Source: an uncultured Clostridium sp. (GTDB taxonomy: Bacteria; Bacillota; Clostridia; Clostridiales; Clostridiaceae). Taken from it: a stretch of 64,000 bases of DNA. The notes under the pieces were generated by a model, which did not search any database, was not told the DNA's origin, and worked only from the letters and a program-made list of their open reading frames with translations. The DNA lies in NCBI GenBank assembly GCA_903789665.1, contig CAIFEX010000011.1:1-64000 (forward strand), read 5' to 3'. The number at the start of each line of letters is the position of its first letter. Position 1 is the first letter of the stretch. The translations under genes and the position numbers were made by a program. Below are positions 35,923-45,555 of this stretch, piece after piece.

Positions 35923-37233
35923 ATGATTAGAGTTGTGCATTATATAAACCAGTTCTACGCCGGCATAGGAGGAGAGGAAAAGGCAAATTACAAACCCGAG
36001 GTGAGAGATGGTTTCTTTGGACCGGGAATGGGACTAAACGGATTATTAAAAAAGCAAAAGGATAATGTGGAAATAGTTGCCACGGTTATCTGCGGAGATT
36101 CTTATTTTAATGAAAATATAGATGATGCGAAAAATGAAATACTGGGCATGATTGAAAAGTATAAACCAGATTTATTTATAGCAGGACCTGCTTTTAATGC
36201 AGGCAGATATGGCATGGCTTGCGGTGCAATTTCAAAGGAAGTTCAAGATAAATTGGGAATACCTGCAGTTACCGCCATGTACCCTGAAAACCCAGGTGCA
36301 GATCTGTTTAAAAAGTATTTGTATATAGTTGAAACTAAAAACAGTGCTGCAGGAATGAGAAAAGCTCTTCCCAAAATGGTGTCGCTGTCTTTAAAACTTG
36401 TTAAAGGTGAAAAGGTAGGTTCTCCCGAAGAAGAAGGATATATTGAAAGGGGTATAAGAAAAAATTGCTTCAGCAGTAAAAGAGGATCTGAACGGGCGGT
36501 GGATATGCTTGTAAGCAAACTAAAGGGAGAAAATTTTGAAACGGAATTTAAAATGCCCGTATTTGATAAAGTGGATCCCAACCCACCTGTAGAAAATATC
36601 GCCGAGGCTAAAATCGCACTTGTTACTTCTGGAGGTATAGTTCCCAAGGGAAATCCTGATCATATAGAATCTTCCAGTGCTTCTAAATTTGGAAAATACA
36701 GTATAGAGGGGGTTGAAAACTTGACTCCTGAAAATTTTCAAACAGCTCATGGGGGATATGATCCGACTTATGCCAATGAAGATCCTGACAGGGTACTGCC
36801 TGTGGATGTTTTGAGAAAGATGGAGAAAGAGGGTAAGGTAGGCTCTTTGCACAATTATTATTATGCAACTGTAGGTAATGGTACGGCGGTAGCCTCGGCT
36901 AAGAAATTTGCCGGAACTATAGTTAAAGAGCTTGTGGCCGATGGAGTTGATGCAGTTATATTGACCTCTACCTGAGGAACTTGTACTCGTTGCGGTGCAA
37001 CGATGGTAAAAGAAATAGAAAGAGGCGGACTTCCTGTTGTCCATATGTGTACTGTAGTTCCAATATCGCTGACAGTTGGGGCAAATAGAATAATACCTAC
37101 TGTAGCCATACCTCATCCGCTTGGAAATCCGGCTTTGGATGAGGAAGGAGAATTTAAATTGAGATATGGACTGGTTGAAAGGGCATTAAAGGCTCTCTCG
37201 ACTAAGGTGGAAGGGCAGAAAGTTTTTGAGTAG
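35923..37233 (+). CDS. grdB: Glycine reductase component B selenoprotein GrdB (UGA read as selenocysteine)
   Basis: 436 residues if the TGA at 36973-36975 is selenocysteine (residue 351). The frame continues after it as GTCTRCGATMVKEIE, so U351, C354 and C357 form a UxxCxxC motif seen in GrdB and related PrdB. VVHYINQFYAGIGGEEKA and TSGGIVPKGNPDHIESSSA are GrdB landmarks. With GrdE it binds glycine and delivers the carboxymethyl group to GrdA. Ribosome binding site GAAAGGAGA. Followed by a strong hairpin at 37246. Confidence 0.95.
36988..37002 (+). promoter_or_regulatory. SECIS hairpin of grdB
   Basis: CGTTGC pairs with GCAACG around the loop GGT, starting 13 bases after the UGA. The GGU loop resembles the E. 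coli fdhF SECIS apex. Confidence 0.65.
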
Positions 37234-37245
37234 GATTGTATAAAT

Positions 37246-37288
37246 ACTGGGGGGAATTGAAAATATTTGATTTTCAAGTCCTCCAGTT
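37246..37288 (+). promoter_or_regulatory. Intercistronic hairpin between grdB and grdC
   Basis: ACTGGGGGGA...TTGAAAAT pairs with ATTTTCAA...TCCTCCAGT around a short loop. No T-run follows, so it is more likely an mRNA stability, processing or attenuation element than a full terminator. Confidence 0.6.
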
Positions 37289-37314
37289 TCTAAAAAATGA
37301 ATGGAGGTTTTAAG

Positions 37315-38850
37315 ATGGATTTTCCTGTTGTTAAAAAGGCTTCTTATGTTTTAATTGATGTGCCGGACATGGTATTACATAATGGTACTACCCAGAGTTT
37401 GGAAAAAAAGACAAATCCCAGTTCAAATTATCTAAAGAAGATAGGAGATCATTTGAGATCTTTTGAAGATGTGATATCTTATGCACCTAATCAGACTTAT
37501 ATAGGGAATATGACACCTGAGAGTTTGTCTGAAATGAAAAGGCCATGGTATTTAAACAGGGTAGAGGGAGCCAGCAGATTTGGAAAGTTTGGAGAAATCA
37601 TGTGTGAGGATGAATTTTACGGGCTGCTTAAAATATCCGATGTATTTGATTTGGTGATTTTGGAAAAAAATTTTACAAAGTCCGTAAAAAAAAGCTTTGA
37701 AAAGCACCCCATTTTAAAAAGTAAAATAGGTGACTTAAAAGAGGGGGAGGATATAAAAAATATAGAGAAACTCATAGATGATGGAACAGGAGAAGGGCTT
37801 TATAAAAATGACAAGCTTGTAGGGTGTGTGAGGAGGGCCCATGAATTTGATCCAAACCTTTCGGCACATACCATGATTGAAAACTTGTCCGTAAAGGCAT
37901 CAGGTGTTCTGGCTCTGATGCACCTTGTGGAAGATTACCAGCTGGATGTCAATCAAATTGACTATTTAATAGAGTGTTCGGAAGAAGCTGTAGGGGATAT
38001 GAACCAGAGGGGAGGAGGAAATATTGCAAAAGCCTGTGGTGAAATAGCGGGAATAAAAGGTGCCACTGGAGTTGACATGAGGGGCTTTTGTGCAGGACCC
38101 ACGCATGCGCTCATCACAGCTGCAGCTCTTGTACAATCAGGTGTATATAAGAATGTGGTGGTGTTTGCAGGGGGATGTACTGCCAAACTTGGGATGAATG
38201 GAAGAGATCACGTAAAAAAGAACATACCTATCTTGGAAGATTGCCTTGGCGGTTTTGCAGTTCTTGTGTCGGAGAACGATGGAGTGAGCCCCGTACTTAG
38301 AACCGATATAGTTGGCAGACATACGATAGCTCATGGTGCTGCACCCCAGGCTGTGATACAGGCACTTGTACTCGATCCCCTTGCTAAAAGCGGGATGAAA
38401 ATCACAGATGTGGATAAGTTTGCGCCGGAAATGCAGATACCGGATATAACAGAACCGGCGGGTGCAGGTGATGTGCCTACTCAAAATTATAAGATGATAG
38501 GGGCTCTGGCAGTCAAAAACGGGCAAATTGAAAGAAAACAGCTGCCCTTATTTGTTAAAAAGCACGGTTATCCCGGATTTGCACCCACTCAGGGACACAT
38601 ACCATCCGGTGTTCCCATTATTGGACACGGCATAGAACATATAATGAGTGGAAAATTGAACAATTTTATGGTAATAGGAAAAGGAAGCCTGTTTTTAGGA
38701 AGAATGACCAATCTGTTTGACGGGGTATCCATACTTGTGGAGAAAAACAGCGGTAGAAAAGAAAGTGACAGTGAAGTATCCAAGGATGAAATAAAGAAAA
38801 TCATAGCACAGGAGATAAGAAAGTTCGCCCAGCATCTAATAGACGGTTAA
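37315..38850 (+). CDS. grdC: Glycine reductase component C, subunit beta (GrdC)
   Basis: 511 residues from the ATG at 37315; ATGGAGG lies nine bases upstream and overlaps an earlier in-frame ATG at 37297. The central DYLIECSEEAVGD-like and RGFCAGPTHALITAAALV blocks resemble beta-ketoacyl synthase III folds, the latter carrying the active-site Cys region. GrdC with GrdD releases acetyl phosphate from the Se-carboxymethyl intermediate on GrdA. Confidence 0.93.
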   Translation: MDFPVVKKASYVLIDVPDMVLHNGTTQSLEKKTNPSSNYLKKIGDHLRSFEDVISYAPNQTYIGNMTPESLSEMKRPWYLNRVEGASRFGKFGEIMCEDEFYGLLKISDVFDLVILEKNFTKSVKKSFEKHPILKSKIGDLKEGEDIKNIEKLIDDGTGEGLYKNDKLVGCVRRAHEFDPNLSAHTMIENLSVKASGVLALMHLVEDYQLDVNQIDYLIECSEEAVGDMNQRGGGNIAKACGEIAGIKGATGVDMRGFCAGPTHALITAAALVQSGVYKNVVVFAGGCTAKLGMNGRDHVKKNIPILEDCLGGFAVLVSENDGVSPVLRTDIVGRHTIAHGAAPQAVIQALVLDPLAKSGMKITDVDKFAPEMQIPDITEPAGAGDVPTQNYKMIGALAVKNGQIERKQLPLFVKKHGYPGFAPTQGHIPSGVPIIGHGIEHIMSGKLNNFMVIGKGSLFLGRMTNLFDGVSILVEKNSGRKESDSEVSKDEIKKIIAQEIRKFAQHLIDG

Positions 38851-38876
38851 ATTTTTTGATATGAAGGAGGGGAATT

Positions 38877-40016
38877 ATGGATAGGACAAGGAAATTGATT
38901 GCAGAAGCGTTTGAGGATATAGCAGATGGTATAGAAACCGGAAGTTTTAAGAAAAGACTCAGGATAGGGCTTACGATTTATGGTTCGGAACACGGAGTAG
39001 AAGAGATGATAAAGGCTGCACAGTTAGCTAAAAATAAATACGGCGATTTTGACGTAGTTCTTATAGGACCTGATGTAAACTGCGGTTTTGAAACTGTTGA
39101 AGTGCAGGATGCGGAAGAGGGCCATAAAAAAATGATAGATCTTCTTGATAAGAGAAAAATAGACGGGTGTGTGACACAGCATTTTGATTTTCCCATAGGG
39201 GTTTCAACAGTAGGTATGCTTGTTGCTCCCGGCAGCGGCAAAAATATGGTTCTTTCGACTACTACAGGCACTATGTCTACAAATAGAGTGGAGGGCATGG
39301 TTAAAAATTCTATAGCCGGTATTGCCGCCGCAAAGTCCGTAGGTATAGATAATCCTTCAGTTGGAATTTTGAATGTAGACGGGGCCAGAGGTACACTTAG
39401 GGCGCTTAAAGAACTGCAGAGCAAAGGTTACAAAATAAATTTTGCGCAATCTCTGAGAAAAAATGGAGAGGTATTGATGCGTGGAAATGATCTTCTTTCA
39501 GGTACCCCGGATGTCATGGTCTGTGATTCGCTTACAGGGAATATACTTATAAAGATATTCTCAGCTTATACCACTGGAGGAGATTATGAGACCCTCGGAT
39601 ATGGATATGGCCCTGGTATAGGGGAAAATTATGACAAGCTCGTAAATATAGTATCCAGGGCATCGGGGGCGCCTCTTATCTGTGAAGCACTTAAATACTG
39701 TGCGGTATGTGCTGAAAATGATGTTCTCAAGGTGGCAAAAAGTGAATTCCAACGTGCAAGAAATGCCGGACTGGAAGAGATATTGAACAGGGAGAGACCC
39801 TCAGAATCAGGAGAGATAAAGATACCGCCTAAGGAAGTAGTGACTTATGCAATACCGGGAATAGATATATTGGAGCTGGACAGTGCCTGCAGGGCATTGT
39901 GGAAAGATGGGATATATTCTGAAAGCGGCATGGGATGTACAGGTCCGGTGATCTTAGTTAATTCTGAAAAAGGTTCACAGGCTGTGGAAGTTTTGAAAAA
40001 GGCCGGATACAAATAA
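38877..40016 (+). CDS. grdD: Glycine reductase component C, subunit alpha (GrdD)
   Basis: 379 residues. A PlsX-like fold, with RIGLTIYGSEHGVEEM near residue 30, TTTGTMSTNRVEGM and VCDSLTGNILIKIFSAYTTG. Cys residues in CEALKYCAVCAEND near residue 280 and GMGCTGP near 360 are typical; GrdD carries the thiol that forms the acetyl-enzyme. Product is acetyl phosphate, which yields ATP through acetate kinase. Ribosome binding site AAGGAGGGG. Last gene of the operon. Confidence 0.93.
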   Translation: MDRTRKLIAEAFEDIADGIETGSFKKRLRIGLTIYGSEHGVEEMIKAAQLAKNKYGDFDVVLIGPDVNCGFETVEVQDAEEGHKKMIDLLDKRKIDGCVTQHFDFPIGVSTVGMLVAPGSGKNMVLSTTTGTMSTNRVEGMVKNSIAGIAAAKSVGIDNPSVGILNVDGARGTLRALKELQSKGYKINFAQSLRKNGEVLMRGNDLLSGTPDVMVCDSLTGNILIKIFSAYTTGGDYETLGYGYGPGIGENYDKLVNIVSRASGAPLICEALKYCAVCAENDVLKVAKSEFQRARNAGLEEILNRERPSESGEIKIPPKEVVTYAIPGIDILELDSACRALWKDGIYSESGMGCTGPVILVNSEKGSQAVEVLKKAGYK

Positions 40017-40040
40017 GAGGGATAAAACAGCCCTCTTATT
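40012..40040. terminator. Bidirectional terminator of grd operon and iadA
   Basis: AATAAGAGGG pairs with CCCTCTTATT, with T-rich sequence after it on the plus strand and TTTGTATCC on the minus strand. Confidence 0.8.
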
Positions 40041-41202
40041 TATTTTCAAAAGTTCCGTATACTGTGGGTTTGTAGTTTTGCACCATGATTTTTCCCCTGC
40101 TTACGACAGTGTTGATATTTAGTTTATCGTCCAGTAAGATCAAATCCGCGTCACAGCCTTCAGCTATTTTACCCTTGCCTGGAAACTTGAGAAATCTGGC
40201 CGGAGAGGCGGTGAGGGGAATAAGCGCCAATTCCATGGGAACGCCGCTTTCAATGGATTCCCTTATGGAATCCATGTCAGTGGAAGGCATCCCTCTGGTC
40301 AATTTGGTCAGCTTTCCGTTTTTATCAAAAAAAGGCATACTTCCCCCTGCGTCAGAGCTCATGGTTATGTGATATGGAGAAATGTTTTCCTTTAATATAG
40401 ATTGATATAATTGTGATGAGCTCACAGCATCATCACCTTCATTCTTAATTCCTGTGGTTATGTCGATGAAACCTCCCATTTTTAGATATTCTATGCATTG
40501 ACCGGACAATAGTTTGTTCCTGTTTAGATGTGTGGGAAGCAGGTTCTCAAATGGCATATCTGAATCCTCCACTATGTCAAATACAGGAGTGAGCCCTTTT
40601 TTTCCGTCTCCCATGTGCATGTGGAGTACCCCGCATTTGCCCGAAATAAGGCCGCCCACCCTGGTTTCACAGGCCAAGTGTATCAGATCTTCATCAGACG
40701 GATGGCTTCCCCTGTGATCCGAAACGGCTATTTCGCCGGCACCTATTATTTTATCTATAGTGACAATGTCACTTCTGACACTGTTTGTAAGGGTTCTTGT
40801 CGGGACATCATAGCATCCCGTCCAGCAGTATGTGGTTATTCCTTCAGACTGGAGGGCCTTTGCCTTTGCCAGCAGGCCGCCCATATTTCTTGTAATCCCG
40901 TCCGTACCTAAAAGGCCGACACATGTGGTAACACCATTTGATGTTAGATCAGTGAGATTCAATTCCGGTGTCCTGTTTTTGAAGCCTCCTTCTCCACCTC
41001 CGCCATTTATATGTACGTGAAGATCTATTAGTCCGGGAACAGCCTTTAATCCAGTACCATCCAGTATTTTCACCTCCGGAAAATTTCTGCTTGGGATGCT
41101 TATACTTTTGGATATATATGCTATTTTGTCGAAACATATAAATATGTTTTTTTTACCTAGAAATTCAGGATCAAATACATCTACATTTTTTATCAAGAGC
41201 AT
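40036..41202 (-). CDS. iadA: Isoaspartyl dipeptidase
   Basis: 388 residues of the amidohydrolase superfamily. Metal-ligand motif LHVHINGGGGEGG near residue 60, then GLLGTDGITR, CWTGCYDVPTRTLT and SSDAGGSMPFF, all IadA blocks. It hydrolyses beta-aspartyl dipeptides left when damaged proteins are degraded, returning Asp and another amino acid. Single gene; ribosome binding site GGGAGGTG. Confidence 0.88.
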   Translation of the reverse strand: MLLIKNVDVFDPEFLGKKNIFICFDKIAYISKSISIPSRNFPEVKILDGTGLKAVPGLIDLHVHINGGGGEGGFKNRTPELNLTDLTSNGVTTCVGLLGTDGITRNMGGLLAKAKALQSEGITTYCWTGCYDVPTRTLTNSVRSDIVTIDKIIGAGEIAVSDHRGSHPSDEDLIHLACETRVGGLISGKCGVLHMHMGDGKKGLTPVFDIVEDSDMPFENLLPTHLNRNKLLSGQCIEYLKMGGFIDITTGIKNEGDDAVSSSQLYQSILKENISPYHITMSSDAGGSMPFFDKNGKLTKLTRGMPSTDMDSIRESIESGVPMELALIPLTASPARFLKFPGKGKIAEGCDADLILLDDKLNINTVVSRGKIMVQNYKPTVYGTFENK

Positions 41203-41248
41203 AGTGTTTTACACCTCCCTGAAGTTATTTTATGTTATAATCCAGATT

Positions 41249-42238
41249 TTATTTAATATATTCATTTAATCCTCTTATGGAGATTTCTCCGGATATGAGC
41301 CTTTCACGGGAATCGTCTTCATATTGTACCAATAATTTTCCTTCCTTATCCAGATCAAGAACTTTTGCACGTCTTTCACCGGTATTTTTGATTACCTTTA
41401 TGTCTTTACCGATTACGGCAGAGTTGTCTTTGCAAATTTTTATGGAAAGGTCAATTTTTCCCTCTTCACGGAATTCTTTATATAGACGTTCAAATTTATT
41501 TAAAAATGTGCCTACCAGTGCTTTCCTGTTTATGCTGTTTTTTGTCTCTATCTTGATAGAAGTTGCCTTATCGAGTAAATCTCTTGAAAAATCATCTTTA
41601 TCTAGGTTGGCATTTATCCCTACACCTACAATTATGTAATTTACTCTGTTTAATTCACCGCTCATTTCCGTCAAAATTCCGCAGACTTTTTTACCATTGA
41701 CTATTATGTCATTGGGCCATTTTACTGTGGAATTTATGTTGAATTTCCTGAAGCTCTCTATCATGGCGGCAGCTGCTATCTGGGTCGTCTTGGAAGCTTC
41801 CATGGGATTTATATTCGGCCTTAGTATCAGGGACATCGATATTCCCTTATATTTCGGGGAACACCAGGATCGTCCCAATCTGCCTTTACCGCCTACCTGT
41901 TCTTCAGATATTACAACGGCTCCATCGTCTTCGCCTTTTTCAGATAAATCCTTTGCCATGTCATTTGTTGAAGTTATGCTTTCAAAATGTATGATTTTTC
42001 TTCCTATATAGTTTGTATTTAAATACGGATTGATTTCTTCAAAAGTGAGTATATCTGGGGAACTTATCAATTTATATCCCTTTTTAGAAGAGGAATCTAT
42101 CCTGTAGCCTTCCTCTTTTAAGGATTTTATATATTTCCATATGGAGGTACGGCTCACTCCTAATTTTTCACTTATCAGCTGTCCGGATAAGAATTTTGAA
42201 TTGTCTTCTTTCAGTAAATGAAGAACTTTATATTTCAT
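41249..42238 (-). CDS. birA: Bifunctional biotin-protein ligase and biotin operon repressor
   Basis: 329 residues from the ATG at 42238 with AAAGGTGGG upstream; a GTG four codons earlier overlaps that site. An N-terminal HTH (ISEKLGVSRTSIWKYIKSL, about 22-40) precedes the ligase catalytic domain with EEQVGGKGRLGRSWCSP (biotinoyl-AMP loop) and VKWPNDI, then a small C-terminal beta domain. It biotinylates carboxylases and represses biotin genes. The presence of the HTH marks the bifunctional class. Confidence 0.9.
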   Translation of the reverse strand: MKYKVLHLLKEDNSKFLSGQLISEKLGVSRTSIWKYIKSLKEEGYRIDSSSKKGYKLISSPDILTFEEINPYLNTNYIGRKIIHFESITSTNDMAKDLSEKGEDDGAVVISEEQVGGKGRLGRSWCSPKYKGISMSLILRPNINPMEASKTTQIAAAAMIESFRKFNINSTVKWPNDIIVNGKKVCGILTEMSGELNRVNYIIVGVGINANLDKDDFSRDLLDKATSIKIETKNSINRKALVGTFLNKFERLYKEFREEGKIDLSIKICKDNSAVIGKDIKVIKNTGERRAKVLDLDKEGKLLVQYEDDSRERLISGEISIRGLNEYIK

Positions 42239-42340
42239 GTAAAAACCCACCTTTTATTTATTATTTAATAATATTATAACATAGTTTACACACCTAAACC
42301 CCACATATTGCAGTATGATACTTCTAGCATTCCAGGTTTA

Positions 42341-42381
42341 AATCTTTATACAATCTTTATATATTATCCTAAATCTTAATC
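42341..42381 (+). repeat. Direct repeats upstream of kimA
   Basis: AATCTTTATA occurs at 42341-42350 and 42352-42361, one 11-base step apart, and a related AATCTTAATC follows at 42372-42381. The regular step suggests binding of a dimeric regulator such as a KdpE/PhoB-type protein. Confidence 0.45.
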
Positions 42382-42455
42382 TAAAATTTATACAAATGAT
42401 GCTATATTTTAATGAAGGCAGTTGAATAAGTATTTTTAAATTAGAGGTGTAAGAG

Positions 42456-44306
42456 ATGAGCTTAGGATCAGGAAAATTTTTGAATAGGTTAATGGGGAAA
42501 AGTTTGAAAACAGAAGAATTGAAAAGTGAGAAACTCAGCGTATTCTGGGGACTGCCAATAATGTCCAGCGATGCTATTTCATCGGTGGCTTATGCAGGAG
42601 AGGAAATATTGTGGGTACTGGTTCCGGTAATTGGATTGATGTCCTATAGATATATGTTGTACGCTTCCATACTCATTGTACTTTTGATGTTTATGCTGAC
42701 ATTTTCATATAGACAGACTATAGATGCCTACCCTTCAGGAGGGGGTTCCTATATCGTAGCCAAGGATAACCTGGGTACTACTGCAGGGCTTGTAGCTGGT
42801 GCCTCCCTGACTATAGACTATGTATTGACTGTGGCTGTGAGTTCCTGCGCTGGTACTGCAGCCATTACTTCCGCGGTGCCTTCTTTACTTCCGTATAAAG
42901 TGGGTATAACACTGCTGCTTATAGTATTGCTTGTTATAGGGAATCTTAGGGGAGTTAGGGAATCCTCAAAATTATTTGGAATTCCGACCTACCTTTTTAT
43001 AGCTTCAGTATTATTTATGATTGTTTGGGGGCTTATTAAAGTATATTTTATAGGCTACAAACCTGCACCTGTTTTTAAGATACCTGAAGCTTCGGGAAGT
43101 ATAACCATTTTTCTTTTTTTGAAAGCTTTTGCAAGTGGATGTACGGCCTTGACAGGTATAGAGGCTGTTAGCAACGGTGTGCCCAATTTCAAGGAGCCTT
43201 CCCAGAAACATGCGAAAATGGTATTGGCACTTTTAGCCCTTGTTGTATTGCTGGTATTTGGAGGGCTTTCCTATTTGGCCACCCTTTATCATGCTGTTCC
43301 AAATTCACAGGAGACTGTGGTTGCACAGATTTCACAACAGATATTCAATAAAAATATCATGTTTTATGTTATTCAGGCAACTACTGCTTTAATATTGGTT
43401 TTAGCCGGAAACACCGCTTTTGCTGGACTTCCACAGCTGTTGGCGTTTATGGCCAAGGACGGTTATGCTCCAAGACAATTTGCAAAAAGAGGGAGAAGGC
43501 TCAATTATTCCAATGGAATAATTATACTGGGATTTTTATCCTGCATGCTGGTTGTGATTTTTAAGGGAAGCACACATTATCTGATGCCCCTTTATGCGGT
43601 AGGTGTGTTTGTATCATTTACACTGTCCCAGGCGGGCATGTTTAAAAGATGGGTGAAAAATAAAGGCTTTGCCTGGAGACATAAAGCCTTTATAAATGGA
43701 TTAGGTGCCTCTATGACTTTTGTCACTGCAGTTGTAATAGGTATTACTAAATTTATTCATGGGGCCTGGGTGGTTTTTATACTGGTACCATTTGTGGTCT
43801 ATATTATGAAAAGAATAGAATTGCACTACGCTGAAGCTGCAAGGGAGCTGAAACTTCCGATGGATCAGAAACCTAAAAAAATAGATTTTACCTCACAGAA
43901 GAGGTACGTGATAGTGCCCATAGATACTCTCAACAAATCTTTTTTGAAGGCACTGAATTATGCCAGGACCATATCGGACAATATAATAATATTCCACGTT
44001 TCCATTGATGATGATGCTACCAAAAAGCTTTTGAACAAATGGAACCAGTATAATGTGGACATACCCATAATAGTGAAAAAGTCGCCTTACAGGAGTATAG
44101 TAGGTCCTCTGGTCAAATTTATAGAATCAGAGGAATATGCTGCGGGGCCGGATGATACAGTAACGGTGGTTATGCCTCAATTTGTAGTTACCAGGTGGTG
44201 GGGAAACATATTGCATAACCAGACTTCGCTGTTCATTAAAACTGTGCTGCTAAAGAGAAGAAATATAGCTATAGTTACAGTGCCGTATATAATAAATGAA
44301 AGGTAG
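42456..44306 (+). CDS. kimA: KimA-like potassium importer (APC superfamily)
   Basis: 616 residues, close to the 607 of Bacillus subtilis KimA (YdaO). About twelve membrane segments at residues 30-460, with SSDAISSVAYAGEEILW and YPSGGGSYIVAKDNLG near the N-terminus and the TGIEAVSNGVP loop; then a soluble C-terminal domain of about 150 residues (RYVIVPIDTLNKSFLKALNY) of the universal-stress-like type. KimA is a high-affinity K+/H+ symporter inhibited by c-di-AMP. Monocistronic; ribosome binding site AGAGGTG. No c-di-AMP riboswitch is apparent upstream. Confidence 0.82.
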   Translation: MSLGSGKFLNRLMGKSLKTEELKSEKLSVFWGLPIMSSDAISSVAYAGEEILWVLVPVIGLMSYRYMLYASILIVLLMFMLTFSYRQTIDAYPSGGGSYIVAKDNLGTTAGLVAGASLTIDYVLTVAVSSCAGTAAITSAVPSLLPYKVGITLLLIVLLVIGNLRGVRESSKLFGIPTYLFIASVLFMIVWGLIKVYFIGYKPAPVFKIPEASGSITIFLFLKAFASGCTALTGIEAVSNGVPNFKEPSQKHAKMVLALLALVVLLVFGGLSYLATLYHAVPNSQETVVAQISQQIFNKNIMFYVIQATTALILVLAGNTAFAGLPQLLAFMAKDGYAPRQFAKRGRRLNYSNGIIILGFLSCMLVVIFKGSTHYLMPLYAVGVFVSFTLSQAGMFKRWVKNKGFAWRHKAFINGLGASMTFVTAVVIGITKFIHGAWVVFILVPFVVYIMKRIELHYAEAARELKLPMDQKPKKIDFTSQKRYVIVPIDTLNKSFLKALNYARTISDNIIIFHVSIDDDATKKLLNKWNQYNVDIPIIVKKSPYRSIVGPLVKFIESEEYAAGPDDTVTVVMPQFVVTRWWGNILHNQTSLFIKTVLLKRRNIAIVTVPYIINER

Positions 44307-44336
44307 CTGCATTAATTCAATATAGAAGATAAATTT

Positions 44337-44374
44337 AAAAAGAGCACTTACTCAGATGGAGTAGGTGCTCTTTT
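44337..44374 (+). terminator. Terminator of kimA
   Basis: AAAAGAGCACTTACTC pairs with GAGTAGGTGCTCTTTT (one G-U pair). Confidence 0.85.
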
Positions 44375-44459
44375 ATGTTTGTTTTCATTAATGAAATTGC
44401 AGGTAACAGGTTTATTTTATTAATGAAAAGTTATTTATTGAATTGAGGTTTCATTTTAT

Positions 44460-44480
44460 ATATACGTATCTGATGTATAT
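44460..44480 (+). promoter_or_regulatory. Candidate activator site upstream of the sigma-54 promoter
   Basis: Inverted repeat ATATAC...GTATAT (44460-44465 and 44475-44480), about 50 bases upstream of the -24 box, where an enhancer-binding site for the PrpR-type activator could lie. Weak evidence. Confidence 0.35.
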
Positions 44481-44527
44481 GGGTTGTTAGCATGGATTTG
44501 ATTCAAAATATGATTATAATATTATTT

Positions 44528-44545
44528 TTGGCATCATATTTGCTA
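44528..44545 (+). promoter_or_regulatory. Sigma-54 (-24/-12) promoter of the fucose-type operon
   Basis: TTGGCATCATATTTGCTA fits the consensus TGGCAC-N5-TTGC: GG at 44530-44531 and GC at 44542-44543 are separated by exactly ten bases. It lies 44 bases before the first gene, and a sigma-54 activator is encoded at the other end of the cluster. Confidence 0.8.
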
Positions 44546-44588
44546 TTACATATAAACGTTAATATATTTTTAAATTGGGGGGATCAAA

Positions 44589-45470
44589 ATGCTAAAGGGT
44601 ATAATTACGCCTATGATTACAATTCTTGACAAAGAAAGGAGGATTGATTTTGAAGGAAATAAAAAAATGATTGAAACTTTGATAAAAGGGGGAGTAAACG
44701 GAATTCTATTTATGGGCAGTATAGGTGAATTCTTTGCCATGAGAATGGAAGAAAAAAAGGAATTTATCAGTTTTGCGGTAAAAACCGTAAATAAAAGGGT
44801 ACCTGTCCTTATAGGGACTGGTGGAACCTCAGTGGATGAAGTTATTGAACTTACAAAATTTGCCGAAACAGAAAAAGCCGATGCAGCTGTCATAATTTCT
44901 CCCTATTATTTTAAACTGGATGATGAGACTATTTACAATTACTACAGTGATATTGCTAAAAATACGAAATTACCTATTTTTATATACAACTTCCCGGACA
45001 GAACAGCTGTAAATATAAATCCTAAAGTTGTTCTGAAATTAGCTGGTGAATTTCCAAATATAGTGGGTATAAAGGATACGGTAGATGGCATGAGTCATAC
45101 GAGAGAACTGATTGGTGTAGTAAAAGGTGAAATTCCAGATTTTGCTGTATTTTCAGGATTTGATGAATATCTAATGCCTAATTTGTTGTCAGGGGGAAAT
45201 GGACTTATAGCAGGGCTTACAAACGTTTTTCCAAAATTGTTTACAGATGCGTATAAAGCGTTTACTAGAGGGAATTTTCAGGAAATAAATAAATTCCAGA
45301 AAAAAGTCAACAGGCTTATGTCTATATATTCTGTAGCACCGTATTTTATTACTACTATAAAGACTATAAAAGCCCTTCAGGGTCTTGATATAGTCCCTAT
45401 GCCTAAAAAACCATATGGACTTCTGGATAATGACAGTATAGAAAAACTTAAGAAAATTATTAAAAATTAA
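44589..45470 (+). CDS. DHDPS-family 2-keto-3-deoxy sugar acid aldolase
   Basis: 293 residues of the DapA/NanA class I aldolase fold. GSIGEFFAM and IGTGGTSVDE line the carboxylate site, the Tyr is in FIYNFPDRT and the Schiff-base Lys in NIVGIKDTVDG. Neighbours argue against lysine synthesis and for cleavage of 2-keto-3-deoxy-L-fuconate into pyruvate and lactaldehyde, as proposed for Cj0481 in Campylobacter jejuni. First gene of the cluster, directly after the sigma-54 promoter. Confidence 0.8.
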   Translation: MLKGIITPMITILDKERRIDFEGNKKMIETLIKGGVNGILFMGSIGEFFAMRMEEKKEFISFAVKTVNKRVPVLIGTGGTSVDEVIELTKFAETEKADAAVIISPYYFKLDDETIYNYYSDIAKNTKLPIFIYNFPDRTAVNINPKVVLKLAGEFPNIVGIKDTVDGMSHTRELIGVVKGEIPDFAVFSGFDEYLMPNLLSGGNGLIAGLTNVFPKLFTDAYKAFTRGNFQEINKFQKKVNRLMSIYSVAPYFITTIKTIKALQGLDIVPMPKKPYGLLDNDSIEKLKKIIKN

Positions 45471-45555
45471 ATCTGGATACAGGCTAATTTTAATACTGTA
45501 ATCATACATGAACTGTATTAGTATATATAAACAAATTTTAAAGGAGGAATGATTG

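Noticed and set aside
36520..37116. 198-codon minus-strand frame
   Set aside because: Antisense to grdB and Tyr/Ser/Arg-rich, a shadow of the coding strand.
37003..37233. A separate 76-codon gene
   Set aside because: It is the C-terminus of grdB after the selenocysteine UGA.
42251..42455. c-di-AMP riboswitch before kimA
   Set aside because: I could not find the conserved ydaO core in this short AT-rich leader.
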